Shown here: one piece after another, positions 38,152 through 47,816 of the stretch
Layout of the letters: every line of letters starts with the position of its first letter
How positions within the stretch are numbered: position 1 is the stretch's first letter
Assembly: GCA_021532125.1 (NCBI GenBank)
Contig: JADYUX010000001.1
Location: 124,001 to 188,000, forward strand
DNA length: 64,000 bases
Direction: 5' to 3'
DNA from: Arcanobacterium haemolyticum
GTDB lineage: Bacteria > Actinomycetota > Actinomycetes > Actinomycetales > Actinomycetaceae
Notes under the pieces: model-generated
Database searches by the model: none
What the model was told of the DNA's origin: nothing
Seen by the model: the letters and a program-made list of their open reading frames with translations, nothing else
Made by a program: the position numbers and the translations under genes

Positions 38152-38753
38152 TCCTGCGACGATCCACCGATCATCGCCTGCGAGTTAGCGATGATGTGGT
38201 CGACGAAGCCGTACTCAAGCGCTTCCTGCGCAGTAAACCAATGATCGCGATCCGAATCAGCAATGATCTGCTCAACCGACTTGCCTGTGTTCTCGGCGGT
38301 GATTTCCGAGAGCTCCTGCTTCATCTTAAGAATAAGATCAGCGTTAATGCGAATATCTGTGGCTGTACCGCCAGCACCGCCAAGAGGCTGATGGAGCAGC
38401 ACACGAGCGTGCGGCGTGATGTAGCGCTTGCCCTTCGTTCCTGCCGAGAGGAGGAACTGACCCATCGAAGCGGCCATACCCATAGCGACCGTTGCGACAT
38501 CAGGCTTGATGTACTTCATCGTGTCGTAGATGGCCATACCTGCTGTAATGGAACCACCAGGTGAGTTGATGTAAAGATAAATGTCCTTATTCGGATCTTC
38601 AGCCGCGAGCAACATCATCTGCGCACAGATGATGTTGGCGTTCTCGTCGCGTACCTCGGAACCAAGCCAAATGATCCGCTCCTTGAGGAGACGGTTGTAG
38701 ACGGAGTCGCCAAGACCAAACCCTTGGTTCTGCTCCCCTGCCATCTGAGGCAT
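38148..38753 (-). CDS. clpP1: ATP-dependent Clp protease proteolytic subunit ClpP1
   Basis: 201 residues. Paired catalytic subunit of the Clp protease, with Ser96 in [15 protein letters not shown] and His121 in [28 protein letters not shown] and [18 protein letters not shown] are typical. The start ATG 38753 follows GGAGGAAGG; a longer in-frame start would add 45 residues that do not look like ClpP. First gene of the clpP1-clpP2 operon. Confidence 0.95.
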   Translation of the reverse strand: MPQMAGEQNQGFGLGDSVYNRLLKERIIWLGSEVRDENANIICAQMMLLAAEDPNKDIYLYINSPGGSITAGMAIYDTMKYIKPDVATVAMGMAASMGQFLLSAGTKGKRYITPHARVLLHQPLGGAGGTATDIRINADLILKMKQELSEITAENTGKSVEQIIADSDRDHWFTAQEALEYGFVDHIIANSQAMIGGSSQE

Positions 38754-38948
38754 GTTCGTATTCCTTCCTCCGCCAGAATCGACACGTGGCCGACGGATTT
38801 TCAATGCCTTGACCTTATCGCGTGGCGGCTCCCAGATCTGGGTTGTAGGCCGCATTTTCGCTGAAGGCGCATGGGGCGCTCGCCGCACCCTGAGGTTGTC
38901 TGTCGCGGGGCGTGTCGTGCAGTCTCGCCGTACGACGAGACATCGTCC

Positions 38949-39707
38949 TCACTTCCGAGGGCCTTGCTCGCCGCCAGAATGTTCACTCGATGACGGGCTG
39001 GACGCCTGAGCCTCACGCTTATGAGCCTGTCGGGCGTTAATTTCCTCCATGAGCCCTGCTGTAATAATTCCCGAGGGCAGGGCAATCACCGCGATCCCCA
39101 TGAGCGCAGATATCATCGCCACGGCACGGCCGATATCCGTGGTTGGGAACAAGTCGCCATATCCGACCGTCGTGAGCGAAACTACTGCCCAATAGAGGGC
39201 GTCGAAGTATGACTCGAAAGTATCGGGCTCCACATTAAAGATGACGAGCGCACTGACGACGATATACGCAGCCGCCAATCCTGTCACGACAACAAGCGGG
39301 TCACGTTGTTTCGTGAAGACCCTCGCAACTGTGTCAATACTCTTTGAATATCGGATGAGTCGAAAGGCGCGCAGCGCTCGAAAAAGCCTCAATATCCGGA
39401 TTGCTCGCCATGCGGAGTTGATCGAGATGAATGTTGGCAGCATTGAGAGGAGATCAATCAGCGCCATAGGAGTGAACGGGTATAAGACGAAAGAAGCCTT
39501 GCCCTTGCCCAGCAAGAAATCTGCTGTGATCCACCGCATCACATAGTCGACGAGGAAAATGGCAACACACGCGTATTCGAGGATGCTGAGGACCATACTC
39601 TGGTTCTTCACGCAGAGCGGTAGCAAACTCACGACAATGACGATGCTCATGAGACGCCCATATATGGAATCGTCGTCGTAGAGAAGCTTCTGGATCCTTT
39701 TTCTCAT
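38949..39707 (-). CDS. Voltage-gated-type potassium channel
   Basis: 252 residues. Six transmembrane segments are likely. The S4-like helix RAIRILRLFRALRAFRLIR (101-119) carries an Arg at every third position, so it looks like a voltage sensor; the selectivity filter TVGYGD is at 180-185, between the last two helices. A soluble C-terminal tail of about 35 residues follows, without a visible RCK domain. Predicted to conduct K+ and respond to membrane potential. A -10 TAGCCT (39719-39714) lies six bases upstream of the ATG, so it may be leaderless. Confidence 0.88.
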   Translation of the reverse strand: MRKRIQKLLYDDDSIYGRLMSIVIVVSLLPLCVKNQSMVLSILEYACVAIFLVDYVMRWITADFLLGKGKASFVLYPFTPMALIDLLSMLPTFISINSAWRAIRILRLFRALRAFRLIRYSKSIDTVARVFTKQRDPLVVVTGLAAAYIVVSALVIFNVEPDTFESYFDALYWAVVSLTTVGYGDLFPTTDIGRAVAMISALMGIAVIALPSGIITAGLMEEINARQAHKREAQASSPSSSEHSGGEQGPRK

Positions 39708-39959
39708 TCTTGTAGGCTACTCCGCGTAGCTCTCGGAGACCGAGCGCACACGGTGCTGGCGGAACACACATTGTCGCCACGGCAGATATGGCCGCTACCC
39801 CAGATAGTCGCGACCCGGCCGAAGCCGCTGTGCCCCCGCGCCGCGGCCCCGCTACAACAGAGCGACGAGATTGCTCGAAACGTAAGAATCGGGGCTGACG
39901 TCGTGCAGGTGAAGGGTCCGCCGTGCAGTCTCGCCGTAGGTAACGTCAGATGACAAGCA

Positions 39960-40000
39960 AAAGGGAGGGAGGCGAGCCTAAGCTCGTCTCCCTCCCTTTC
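39960..40000 (-). terminator. Rho-independent terminator of tig
   Basis: A long stem AAAGGGAGGGAG...CTCCCTCCCTTT (18 pairs, one mismatch, 39960-40000), followed on the minus strand by TTGCTTGTC. It starts 14 bases after the tig stop. Bases 39,708-39,959 upstream of the channel gene hold its promoter and nothing else I can name. Confidence 0.88.
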
Positions 40001-40013
40001 AGCTCAATACCGC

Positions 40014-41609
40014 TCAGCCCTGCAGCTTCTCGATGAGAGTCTTGCGGGCCTTGCCAGCCTTCTCAGCTTCGAGGATGCGGGCCTTCTCAGCCTCATCCAC
40101 GCCAGCGACGTACGCGAGAACTTCGTCGACCTTAGCGGTTGCCGGGTCGAAAATCTCACCCTTAGCTGCCTCAGCCTTGTCGGACTTCTCAGCCTTCTTT
40201 GCCGGAGCCTTTGCCTTCTTCTCGGCCTTTGCAGGCTTCGCGGCGTTAGCGAGAGCGGCCTTCTTCTCAGCTTCAGCCTTCAGCTCAGCGAAATCAGGGG
40301 TGTTCTCGCCCTCGGGGGCTTCGCCAACAACATCGGTCACGCTAATCTCGGTGCCGTCAGCGCCCACGACCTTGGCCAGGCGCAGTGCCGAGATGAGGGA
40401 CTTGCCGCGGCGAAGCTCACCAGCGAAAGCACCAAGCTGGTTCGTCTGCACAGCGGCCTGGATGAACTGGTTCGGGTCCATGCCGTACATCTGGGCCTGC
40501 TCGATGAGGAACTGGTACAGCTCGTTCTGATCAGCTTCCGTGCCGAAGGCCTCAGCGAGAGTGTCAAGAAGGAACTGATCGCGCATCGACTCTTCGATCT
40601 CGCCACGAATTTCCTCGGCGTGCGGATCGTCAGAATCCTTGCCCTCACGCTGAAGGTGGTTGGCGATTTCAATTTCGACGACCGACTGCGGGAGCGGGAA
40701 GTCTGCTGCCTTGCGGAGCTCCTCAAGGAGGAGATCGCGAGCGGCGTACACCTGGTTGGTGCGCTTGTCCTTGACAACCTGCTCGCGCAGATCGTCACGA
40801 AGCTCACCAATCGTGTCGAATTCGGAGGCGAGCTGAGCGAAATCGTCGTCAGCTTCAGGAAGCTCCGACTCCTTGACATCCTTCACCGTCACGGTGACGT
40901 CCGCTTCTTCACCTTCGTGCTCACCACCAGCAAGGGTGTCCTTGAAGGACTTCGTCTCGCCAGCCTTGATGCCTTCGAGCTGCGCATCGAGGCCTGGAAG
41001 CATCGTGCCGGAACCAACCTTGTAGGAAACGCCAGACACCGAATCGATATCCTCGTCGCCAATCTTGGCTGCCATGTCGAGGGTGACGTAGTCGCCTTCC
41101 TTGGCGGCGCGGTCAACATCCTTGAGGGTGCCGAAGCGCTCACGAAGGGATGTGAGGCGCTCCTCCACATCCTCATCCGAAACTGCAACCGAATCAACCG
41201 TGAGGGTGAAATCAGCAGGGTTCGGGAGGACAACGACAGGACGAACATCAACGGTCACCGAGAAGGTGAGATCTGAGGTGTCGTTCTTCTCCACCGGAAC
41301 GTTGGTGACTTCCACTTCGGGGCGGCCGAGGGGAACAAGATCGTTCTCCTGCATAGCCGACGAGTAGTACGAATCAAGGTTGTCGTTCACTGCTTCCTGA
41401 ACGAGGGCACCACGGCCGAACTGCGCCTCAAGTACGCGAGCTGGCACATGGCCCTTACGGAATCCAGGAATCTGCACCTGCTTGCCGATCTCCTTGGCGG
41501 CGCGATCGATTTCAGGCTTGAATTCCTCGAAAGGAACCTCAACGGTCAGCTTGACCTTGGTCGGCTCGAGATGTTCGTAGGAGCTCTTCACAGGGGTTTC
41601 TCCACTCAT
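40014..41609 (-). CDS. tig: Trigger factor
   Basis: 531 residues, against 432 in E. coli. Ribosome-bound chaperone and prolyl isomerase. The ribosome-binding tail has IPGFRKGHVPARVLEAQFG (the GFRxGxxP signature), the FKBP-type domain lies near 150-245 (EGDYVTLDMAAKIG, SGTMLPGLDAQLEG), and the C-terminal helical domain follows. After about residue 435 comes a Lys/Ala-rich linker (KPAKAEKKAKAPAKKAEKSD) and a small folded-looking end VDEVLAYVAGVDEAEKARIL, then EAEKAGKARKTLIEKL. clpP1 lies downstream beyond the channel gene. Confidence 0.94.
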   Translation of the reverse strand: MSGETPVKSSYEHLEPTKVKLTVEVPFEEFKPEIDRAAKEIGKQVQIPGFRKGHVPARVLEAQFGRGALVQEAVNDNLDSYYSSAMQENDLVPLGRPEVEVTNVPVEKNDTSDLTFSVTVDVRPVVVLPNPADFTLTVDSVAVSDEDVEERLTSLRERFGTLKDVDRAAKEGDYVTLDMAAKIGDEDIDSVSGVSYKVGSGTMLPGLDAQLEGIKAGETKSFKDTLAGGEHEGEEADVTVTVKDVKESELPEADDDFAQLASEFDTIGELRDDLREQVVKDKRTNQVYAARDLLLEELRKAADFPLPQSVVEIEIANHLQREGKDSDDPHAEEIRGEIEESMRDQFLLDTLAEAFGTEADQNELYQFLIEQAQMYGMDPNQFIQAAVQTNQLGAFAGELRRGKSLISALRLAKVVGADGTEISVTDVVGEAPEGENTPDFAELKAEAEKKAALANAAKPAKAEKKAKAPAKKAEKSDKAEAAKGEIFDPATAKVDEVLAYVAGVDEAEKARILEAEKAGKARKTLIEKLQG

Positions 41610-41972
41610 TAGACGAGGGGGACGGATGGCCCGTCCGGTTTCACTTATTTCTGGAACCGGACATTTGAGACCGGTTCCGCTGACTGCGGGCGCTAAAGCG
41701 CATACCGTTAAATTCTACGGCATTGTTGGGATAGCCGCGATTCTCGGTTTAGTAAGCCCGCGCACGTCTGTTCTCTCCTGTTCATTGTTCGCCTCAATCG
41801 CCGCTCGACGGAAGGTGCACGCGCAGGGCACGTTCTTGCCGCGCTGCCCACCTCATAGACACGTCGCTTCGCCTGACCTCAGAACCCAATCTCCGTGAAC
41901 AGTGTGGGCCGCCCTGCGATCAGAGCGGCCCACACCGGTCACCCCTCGAACACATCGAGGGCGTTACTTAAC
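41610..41972. other. Intergenic region between tig and the alkaline phosphatase gene
   Basis: 363 bases. It holds the tig promoter region near 41,610-41,720 and two hairpins close to the alkaline phosphatase stop: TGTGGGCCGC/GCGGCCCACA (41903-41934) and CCCTCGA/TCGAGGG (41943-41961). Neither has a T-tract on the minus strand, but together they probably end the alkaline phosphatase transcript. No gene or RNA is recognised in the rest. Confidence 0.4.
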
Positions 41973-44900
41973 TTACTCAGCCTCAGCCTTCCGTCGTCCC
42001 GCAAGTACCAGCGCTCCGCCAATCGAAGCGACAAGCACAGCGCCTAGGCCGAATCCAACATTGGCACCAGTCCACGCGAGCTTCTTCGGCTTCTTCACGG
42101 CCGTAACGCCAGGCTTCGTCGTCGAATCTGCCGACGGGGAGACGTCGCTCGTCGGTTCAGCGCTCGGCTCAACGCTTGGCTCGGTCGACGAATCGCCGCT
42201 CGGCTCAACGCTCGGCTCGATCGACGAATCGCCGCTCGGCTCAACGCTCGGCTCGGGCGAGGTCGACGGTTCGGGCGAGGTCGATGGCTCGGGCGAGGTC
42301 GATGGCTCGGGCGAGGTCGACGGGTCCGGCTCGATGCTTCCCTCGGTGAACGAACCCGTCACCTCGACCTGCGACTTCTCCAGGTCGAGAGCATTAGCCA
42401 CAACATAGAAGAGGTCCGTCTGGTCAAGCTGACCCACAACGTTCTCAGCGCCTGGGCCCTCCGCAGCGATACGAAGCTGGCTACCCGTATGGCCCTGGCC
42501 ACCCGGCTTCTCGTTCGACGACGAGGTTGCGTAGTTGATGGTCATGGGATCGCCGTCAGCCGTCAAAAGGTTGACCGTCACGCCCGCTGTCGTGGTGCCC
42601 ACCGCCGTGATCTGCGACGTATGTGCGTGATCTGCAGTAGCAACAATGAGCGTCGGCTCCCCCGACTTCGCAACCCAATCGCGTGCCACCTGGATAGCAC
42701 GATCAAGATCGTCCAACTCACCAATCTGGCCACAGGCATCAGAGCCGTGATCCGCCTTGTCGATCGAGGCACCCTCAACCTGGAGGAAGAAGCCCGTATC
42801 GTCGCCTTCGTCGGAACGGTCAAGAAGTTCGATAGCCTTCGACGTCATTGCCGCGAGATCCGGGATCTCAGCCGTGCGCTCCGGGTTGATCTCACAACGC
42901 TGAGCTTCAGCCTTCGCACCATCGACCGTCGGCATAATCCCGACGAAGTTGCGCGGCAAGTTCCCTTGAGCGAACAGGCCAAGCACCGGCTTGTCCTGAT
43001 CCGCCGAGGTCAATGCGGCAAGTTCAGCAGAATTCGTCGCAACCTGGAAGCCCTGCGCCTTCGCGTTATCGAGGACGGACTTGCCGGCCTCCCACGTATG
43101 GGATGCCTCGCCATTCGTGAAAGTGCCTTCAGCTTCAACAAGGGCATCAAACGCCTTTGCGCCACCGCCAAGAGTCACATCCGCCCTCGTATCAACGAGC
43201 TGCTCTGAAATTGAACCCAAACCGCCATTAATACGCTGATCTGCGTCACACTTAGCCTTGTAGTCACCCGACGGAGCAAAGCACGAACGCGTGCTCACGT
43301 GAGCACCCATGACGGCCGGAGTCGCATCCTGAATCTCTGCGGTTGAGACATTACCCGTGCGCAGGTTCTTTGCCTTCGCAAGTTCAAGAAGGTTCGAGAT
43401 CGGACGGCCAGCCAGATCAACGCCAATGGCCCCGTTGTAGCTCTTTGCGCCTGTCGCCCAAGCTGTACCCGACGCGGCGGAGTCCGTCACGTAATCCGGG
43501 AGGATCTTGCCGTCCTGAGCCTTCAGCGAGAAATGCGTGTACGAACCGGTGTAAGGAAGCTCGTCGAGACCGGGCAGGCGCCCTTCAGCACCGTAAAGGT
43601 AATTACGCGCCGAGGTAATCTCCGAATCTCCCATGCCGTCACCGATGAAGAGAATAACGTTCGTCGCCTTCTCACCCGAGCGCCCGGCACCCTGCGTGCC
43701 GTACTGAGCACAAGCGCCCTTGCCGGATGCCACCGTGCCGTCGGCCTGAACCAGATAGCACGTGTCATTCACACCATCGGTATCACGCGGCAATGCGAGC
43801 GCACTATCCGTAGCCGCGGCACGCGTCGTCGATGCCTCACCGAGCCCAAGCGCGTTCTTGATCGTGAAGAACAGATCAGTCTGATCCGTCTGGCCAATAA
43901 CGTTCTCCGAACCCGGACCATAGGCCGCCACACGAAGCTGCGCACCAGTGTGCTGCATCGAACCGGAGCTCGTCCCGTCTGCCTTCGCCGGCTTCGTGCC
44001 GTAACCAACAGCCATCGTCGTACCGTCAGCAGTGAGGAGTCGCGTCGCGAGCGAGACGTTGTCACTGTTATCGTACGTAATCTGGCTCGTGTGTGAATGG
44101 TCGGCAGTTACGACAACCATCGTGTTGCCGTCCTTCTGCGCAAAATCGAGCGCCGTCTTGACAACCTCGTCGAGACGTCCCGTTTCGCCAATCTGGCCAC
44201 ACGCATCGGCGGAGTGATCGCGCTTATCAATCGACGCCGACTCAACCTGGAGGAAGAAGCCCTTATCAGAATTCGGCTGATCGAGGAGCTCAATCGCCTT
44301 CTTCGTCATATCAACGAGCTCTGGCTCGTCGCCAATGCTGTTCGGCTGGCATTGAACGGGATCAGCCTTAGCACCGCCGATCGTCGCAACTGTCGGCGCG
44401 AACTTCGTCGTCATATTGCTCTTGTGGAACAAACCAAGCAGCGGCTTCTCCTGGTTCGCTTCGGCGACGGCAGCAAGCTCATCGGCCGTGCGAACAACCT
44501 GGTAGCCGTTATGGACAGCATTCTCAAGGATCGAATCACCGGCCGTCCACGTGGTATCAAACTTTACTTCCTCCGAGAGGAACGGATTCGTGTTCTTGGA
44601 ATCAACCGCTACCGGCACATCGAAGGAAGCTGATCCACCGCCGAGCGTGACATCGGCGCGCGTATCAATCAACTGCTCCGAGATCGAACCCAAGCCACCA
44701 TTGATGCGCTGGTCCTTATCGCACTTGGCCGTGTTCGGCGCATAACACGACCGAGTACTCACATGCGAGCCCATCACCGCTGGGGTGGCGTCCTGAATCT
44801 CTGACGTCGTGACGTTGCCCGTGCGCATGCCGGCGTTCTTCGCGAGCTCGATGAGGTTCATTTCAGGACGGCCGGCAATATCAACTGCAATCGCCTTGTT

Positions 44901-45359
44901 GTACGCCTTCGTTCCTGTGGCCCAGGCCGTGCCCGATGCCGCCGAATCTGTTGCGTAGTTGAACGACCCATCCTTATTGATCGAGTGATGGGTGTACAAG
45001 CCGACATTCGGCAGATTATCGAGGCCCTCAAAGCGCCCACCGGCGCCCTTCAGATAGTTGCGAGCAGCAGTAATTTCCTGCTGGCCCATTCCATCCCCAA
45101 TCACAAGGATGACGTTCTTAGCGCGTGCATTCGTCCGGCCCTGACCTGCAGTTCCGTATTGTGCGCACGAACCGGGCTCAGTGTTGAGAGTTCCGTCGGG
45201 ATTAATTGTGATACAAGTTTCCGGTCCGTTTGGTTCATATACCGTTGAACGGCCCGTGGCATCCGCCGGAAGAAGGAGCGCGTTCGCGGCGACGACACCC
45301 GCCACAACAAACACCGCTCCGCCCCGCACGGCGCGACGGGCTTGAGATGATAGTTTCAC
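41973..45359 (-). CDS. Tandem alkaline phosphatase with cell-wall sorting signal
   Basis: 1,128 residues. Signal peptide at 1-35 (RRAVRGGAVFVVAGVVAANALL). Two complete PhoA-type domains follow (about 50-520 and 535-1005), each with VILxIGDGMG, the phospho-serine motif TDSAASGTAWATG, STRSC, EIQDATPAVMG, and TADH(S/A)HTSQ. Each normally hydrolyses phosphomonoesters with Zn and Mg. A Pro/Glu/Ser/Thr repeat spacer (EPSTSPEPSTSP) leads to LAWTG, a hydrophobic helix and RRKAEAE, a sortase substrate end. GTG 45359 has AAAGGA five bases upstream. The protein should display two active domains on the wall. Confidence 0.93.
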   Translation of the reverse strand: MKLSSQARRAVRGGAVFVVAGVVAANALLLPADATGRSTVYEPNGPETCITINPDGTLNTEPGSCAQYGTAGQGRTNARAKNVILVIGDGMGQQEITAARNYLKGAGGRFEGLDNLPNVGLYTHHSINKDGSFNYATDSAASGTAWATGTKAYNKAIAVDIAGRPEMNLIELAKNAGMRTGNVTTSEIQDATPAVMGSHVSTRSCYAPNTAKCDKDQRINGGLGSISEQLIDTRADVTLGGGSASFDVPVAVDSKNTNPFLSEEVKFDTTWTAGDSILENAVHNGYQVVRTADELAAVAEANQEKPLLGLFHKSNMTTKFAPTVATIGGAKADPVQCQPNSIGDEPELVDMTKKAIELLDQPNSDKGFFLQVESASIDKRDHSADACGQIGETGRLDEVVKTALDFAQKDGNTMVVVTADHSHTSQITYDNSDNVSLATRLLTADGTTMAVGYGTKPAKADGTSSGSMQHTGAQLRVAAYGPGSENVIGQTDQTDLFFTIKNALGLGEASTTRAAATDSALALPRDTDGVNDTCYLVQADGTVASGKGACAQYGTQGAGRSGEKATNVILFIGDGMGDSEITSARNYLYGAEGRLPGLDELPYTGSYTHFSLKAQDGKILPDYVTDSAASGTAWATGAKSYNGAIGVDLAGRPISNLLELAKAKNLRTGNVSTAEIQDATPAVMGAHVSTRSCFAPSGDYKAKCDADQRINGGLGSISEQLVDTRADVTLGGGAKAFDALVEAEGTFTNGEASHTWEAGKSVLDNAKAQGFQVATNSAELAALTSADQDKPVLGLFAQGNLPRNFVGIMPTVDGAKAEAQRCEINPERTAEIPDLAAMTSKAIELLDRSDEGDDTGFFLQVEGASIDKADHGSDACGQIGELDDLDRAIQVARDWVAKSGEPTLIVATADHAHTSQITAVGTTTAGVTVNLLTADGDPMTINYATSSSNEKPGGQGHTGSQLRIAAEGPGAENVVGQLDQTDLFYVVANALDLEKSQVEVTGSFTEGSIEPDPSTSPEPSTSPEPSTSPEPSTSPEPSVEPSGDSSIEPSVEPSGDSSTEPSVEPSAEPTSDVSPSADSTTKPGVTAVKKPKKLAWTGANVGFGLGAVLVASIGGALVLAGRRKAEAE

Positions 45360-45739
45360 TGGATTCCTTTCGAGATATACGGCAGTCAATCCAGGAGCCA
45401 TCCAACCGGGCGGGTATGACGATCCAGCACACATGGCGTTAACCGTGGGTAAAGAATGGGAGAACGACGAAGACGTGGCGCCCTCGGTGCTTGGCAGGAG
45501 TGGGTTACGTGGTGCAGGGCTTGGGGCGCGCCCTTGCAGGTCTGGCGTGGTCGTTACGCGGGCTTAGCGCACGTATCGCCGACGAATCCCGTGGATACGG
45601 CCGTTGCTACCAACGCAAAACTGCACGAGACCCCCATCGTCGGGAAGATTTCGTGCAGTTCACGGGTATGCCATCCATGCGTGTTGAGATATGCCCCTAG
45701 TACATCCATTATCCGCAATACCGGTAGCGACGAGGCGAC
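45360..45739. other. Intergenic region upstream of the alkaline phosphatase
   Basis: 380 bases between the phosphatase GTG and the DUF2254 stop. It should hold the phosphatase promoter (no confident -10/-35 or Pho-box repeat found) and the end of the DUF2254 transcript. Short open frames here lack ribosome binding sites and protein-like composition. Confidence 0.3.
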
Positions 45740-47068
45740 CTATTCACGCATGGCCCGATCATCCGACTGCAGCTCGCGCCGATCGTAAAAATCTTCCTTA
45801 ATCACATCGAGGTGCGCCACATCGAGTTCTGATTCAAGAGCCTCCCGGCAGGTCCGGTAGACGTACTGGGCGAATTCATCGATCTCGCGACGAACGCTTG
45901 GCTCAGCAATCATAGAGATGACGTAGATGGACTTGAGAACGGCTCGGCCAACCGCCGGCTCGTCTTTCGCGTAATACAAGATCTGACTGAAGGCGTGGTA
46001 AAGATCATCTGAAACAGAGTACGAATTATAGATAACCCGCGTGCCCTCGTCGTATGCCAGAAGAACGTGCCGGTTCGTCGTCGAAAAAAGCCGCCCCATA
46101 ATCAGCGAAAGTTTATCGATACACAAGATCGCTGTATTGGGGTCGTTAATTCCCGGACTCAATGCTTTGAGAGCAATCTCGACAAGGTTCGTCATCTCGA
46201 AATGGTAATCACGTTCCTCGTTTTTCGCCGTGTTGATAATGAAACCGTGGGAGATCTTCCCGGAGAGCTCCGCAATCTCAGCGTCGGACAGATCAGCTCC
46301 CTCCCCAAGAAATAGGGTCGCCACATACATCCCGCGAGGCACATATTCGCCAATTTTTCGGGTGATGACAAGATCCGCCGGGAGATCCCCAAGAGCATCA
46401 GTCATACACGTTTCATCGATGCCGTAAAGATAGCCGGTGGACTGGACATAAACACGTATCCCGTGAGAGCCTCCAACGGCAGACCGGCGAATTATCGCTT
46501 CAGACGCCGTGCGGCGTTCGGCTTCGCGTTCCGCAAGAGCCAGCGCCTTCTGCGCGACATCTTCAACAACGTTATCAACCTTAATGTCGATAAGCACACG
46601 ACGGACAAAGAGGATGAATGCAACCATTGATGTTGCTGCGTACGCCACGCCCACAGTACCGGAAATCACCATGTATTCCGGTGGCTCGTTCTGAAGAAAG
46701 AACAACGCGAGGACCGTGTAGAAGAAACCCCCAACAAAAATGCCAAAAAGGCTAAGAACGTTCTTTTTCTCGACGAAATCCTGAACAATACGAGGAGTGA
46801 ACGCATCCGAATGGTGATTAAGAATCGTCAAGATCGTCGTAAATGTAAACGTGGTGACAGTCAGGAAGACACCAGAGAGATTAAGGAGGAAGGATGTGGA
46901 TGTCTCCACTGAAAGCAGAAGCTGGTCAGGTACGTAGCTCTTGAGGGCGGGGAAACCGAGATCGATCATCCATGTCACGCTGAGGAGGACAAAGGAGAGC
47001 AGGAGATACGAGGCGATCCGAATAACATTCCGGTTATTCACAAAAACTAAGCCGAGTTTAGCTAACAT
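45740..47068 (-). CDS. DUF2254 membrane protein
   Basis: 442 residues. Four N-terminal transmembrane helices (about 13-35, 53-80, 105-125, 135-155), then a soluble domain. VFLTVTTFTFTTILTILNHHSDAFTPRIVQDF is characteristic of the DUF2254 family, and SPGINDPNTAILCIDKLS and LAYDEGTRVIYNSYS lie in the C-terminal domain. The function is not established; membrane location is clear. The ATG follows GAGGGGAG. It stands alone. Confidence 0.82.
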   Translation of the reverse strand: MLAKLGLVFVNNRNVIRIASYLLLSFVLLSVTWMIDLGFPALKSYVPDQLLLSVETSTSFLLNLSGVFLTVTTFTFTTILTILNHHSDAFTPRIVQDFVEKKNVLSLFGIFVGGFFYTVLALFFLQNEPPEYMVISGTVGVAYAATSMVAFILFVRRVLIDIKVDNVVEDVAQKALALAEREAERRTASEAIIRRSAVGGSHGIRVYVQSTGYLYGIDETCMTDALGDLPADLVITRKIGEYVPRGMYVATLFLGEGADLSDAEIAELSGKISHGFIINTAKNEERDYHFEMTNLVEIALKALSPGINDPNTAILCIDKLSLIMGRLFSTTNRHVLLAYDEGTRVIYNSYSVSDDLYHAFSQILYYAKDEPAVGRAVLKSIYVISMIAEPSVRREIDEFAQYVYRTCREALESELDVAHLDVIKEDFYDRRELQSDDRAMRE

Positions 47069-47108
47069 CCCGCTCCCCTCGCCCCCTTGCTCGGAGCCTC
47101 ATGACGTC

Positions 47109-47160
47109 TGCATCGAACGGGGCGCACGCCCAGGTGCATCGTACGGGGCGCACGCCCAGG
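47109..47160. repeat. Tandem 26-base direct repeat, two copies
   Basis: Positions 47109-47134 and 47135-47160 are identical except for one base (A/T at 47116/47142). Each contains GGGGCGCACGCCCAGG. They lie upstream of the DUF2254 gene. Bases 47,161-47,538 contain no recognisable gene; a plus-strand open frame of 86 codons there runs into the antisense of tRNA-Pro and is rejected. Confidence 0.7.
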
Positions 47161-47538
47161 CACAGAAACGAAAAATTCTCACTATCGACGCTTGTTCAGA
47201 TACTAGCCCACACTCGAGTATCGCCGGGCAGCCACGAACGGCCGACAATCAATAATGGCCTGCGCTGACAGGGAGGTTGTGCGAGTTTGAGGGCAGTTTC
47301 CCTGAGTCCTTTCACGGAAGCAGCGACATCAAGGCTTATCTCATCAATGGGGTGCCTGGTGTATGAGGGGCGACGATACGTGCCCGCGTGGCCGCATGTC
47401 GTGCTGGGCAGACTCCGAACCAGGGCGGCCTATGCAAAGATTTCACTACGGAGAATTCGCTACGCCTGCGAAGTACTGTCTGACGTGTTAGCTGAAAACA
47501 GAGGAAGATCAGAATCAACTACGTTCCTGATCGCTTGG

Positions 47539-47611
47539 TCGGGGTAGCGGGACTCGAACCCACGGCCTCCCGCTCCCAAAGCGGGCGCGCTACCAACTGC
47601 GCCATACCCCG
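47539..47611 (-). tRNA. tRNA-Pro(TGG)
   Basis: Folds on the minus strand: acceptor CGGGGTA/TACCCCG with discriminator A, D stem GCGC, anticodon stem CCCGC/GCGGG with loop TTTGGGA (anticodon TGG), T arm GTGGG-TTCGAGT-CCCGC. CCA is not encoded. Confidence 0.96.
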
Positions 47612-47816
47612 TCGTCCCGAATGGGACTCAACTAGTTTAGAGTATTCGACGCAAAATACCTATTCGGCTACGCCTCACTGCTCTAGTACACGCGACCATT
47701 CCGCCAAAACGCGCGCAAAACTCGGAGATTCCCTGCGATGCGTGAGCAGCCCCACGCTCTATACCAGCAGCCGAAGATGAACTTTCCCCCACGATGCTGG
47801 TATCCTCATTGGGCAC

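Noticed and set aside
41903-41934. Strong rho-independent terminator of the alkaline phosphatase
   Set aside because: The hairpin is good but has no T-tract in either direction; kept only as part of an intergenic note.
45491-45700. A 69-codon plus-strand open frame between the phosphatase and the DUF2254 gene
   Set aside because: No ribosome binding site, no family and shadow-like composition.
47287-47547. An 86-codon plus-strand open frame upstream of tRNA-Pro
   Set aside because: No ribosome binding site or known motif, and it runs into the tRNA-Pro antisense.
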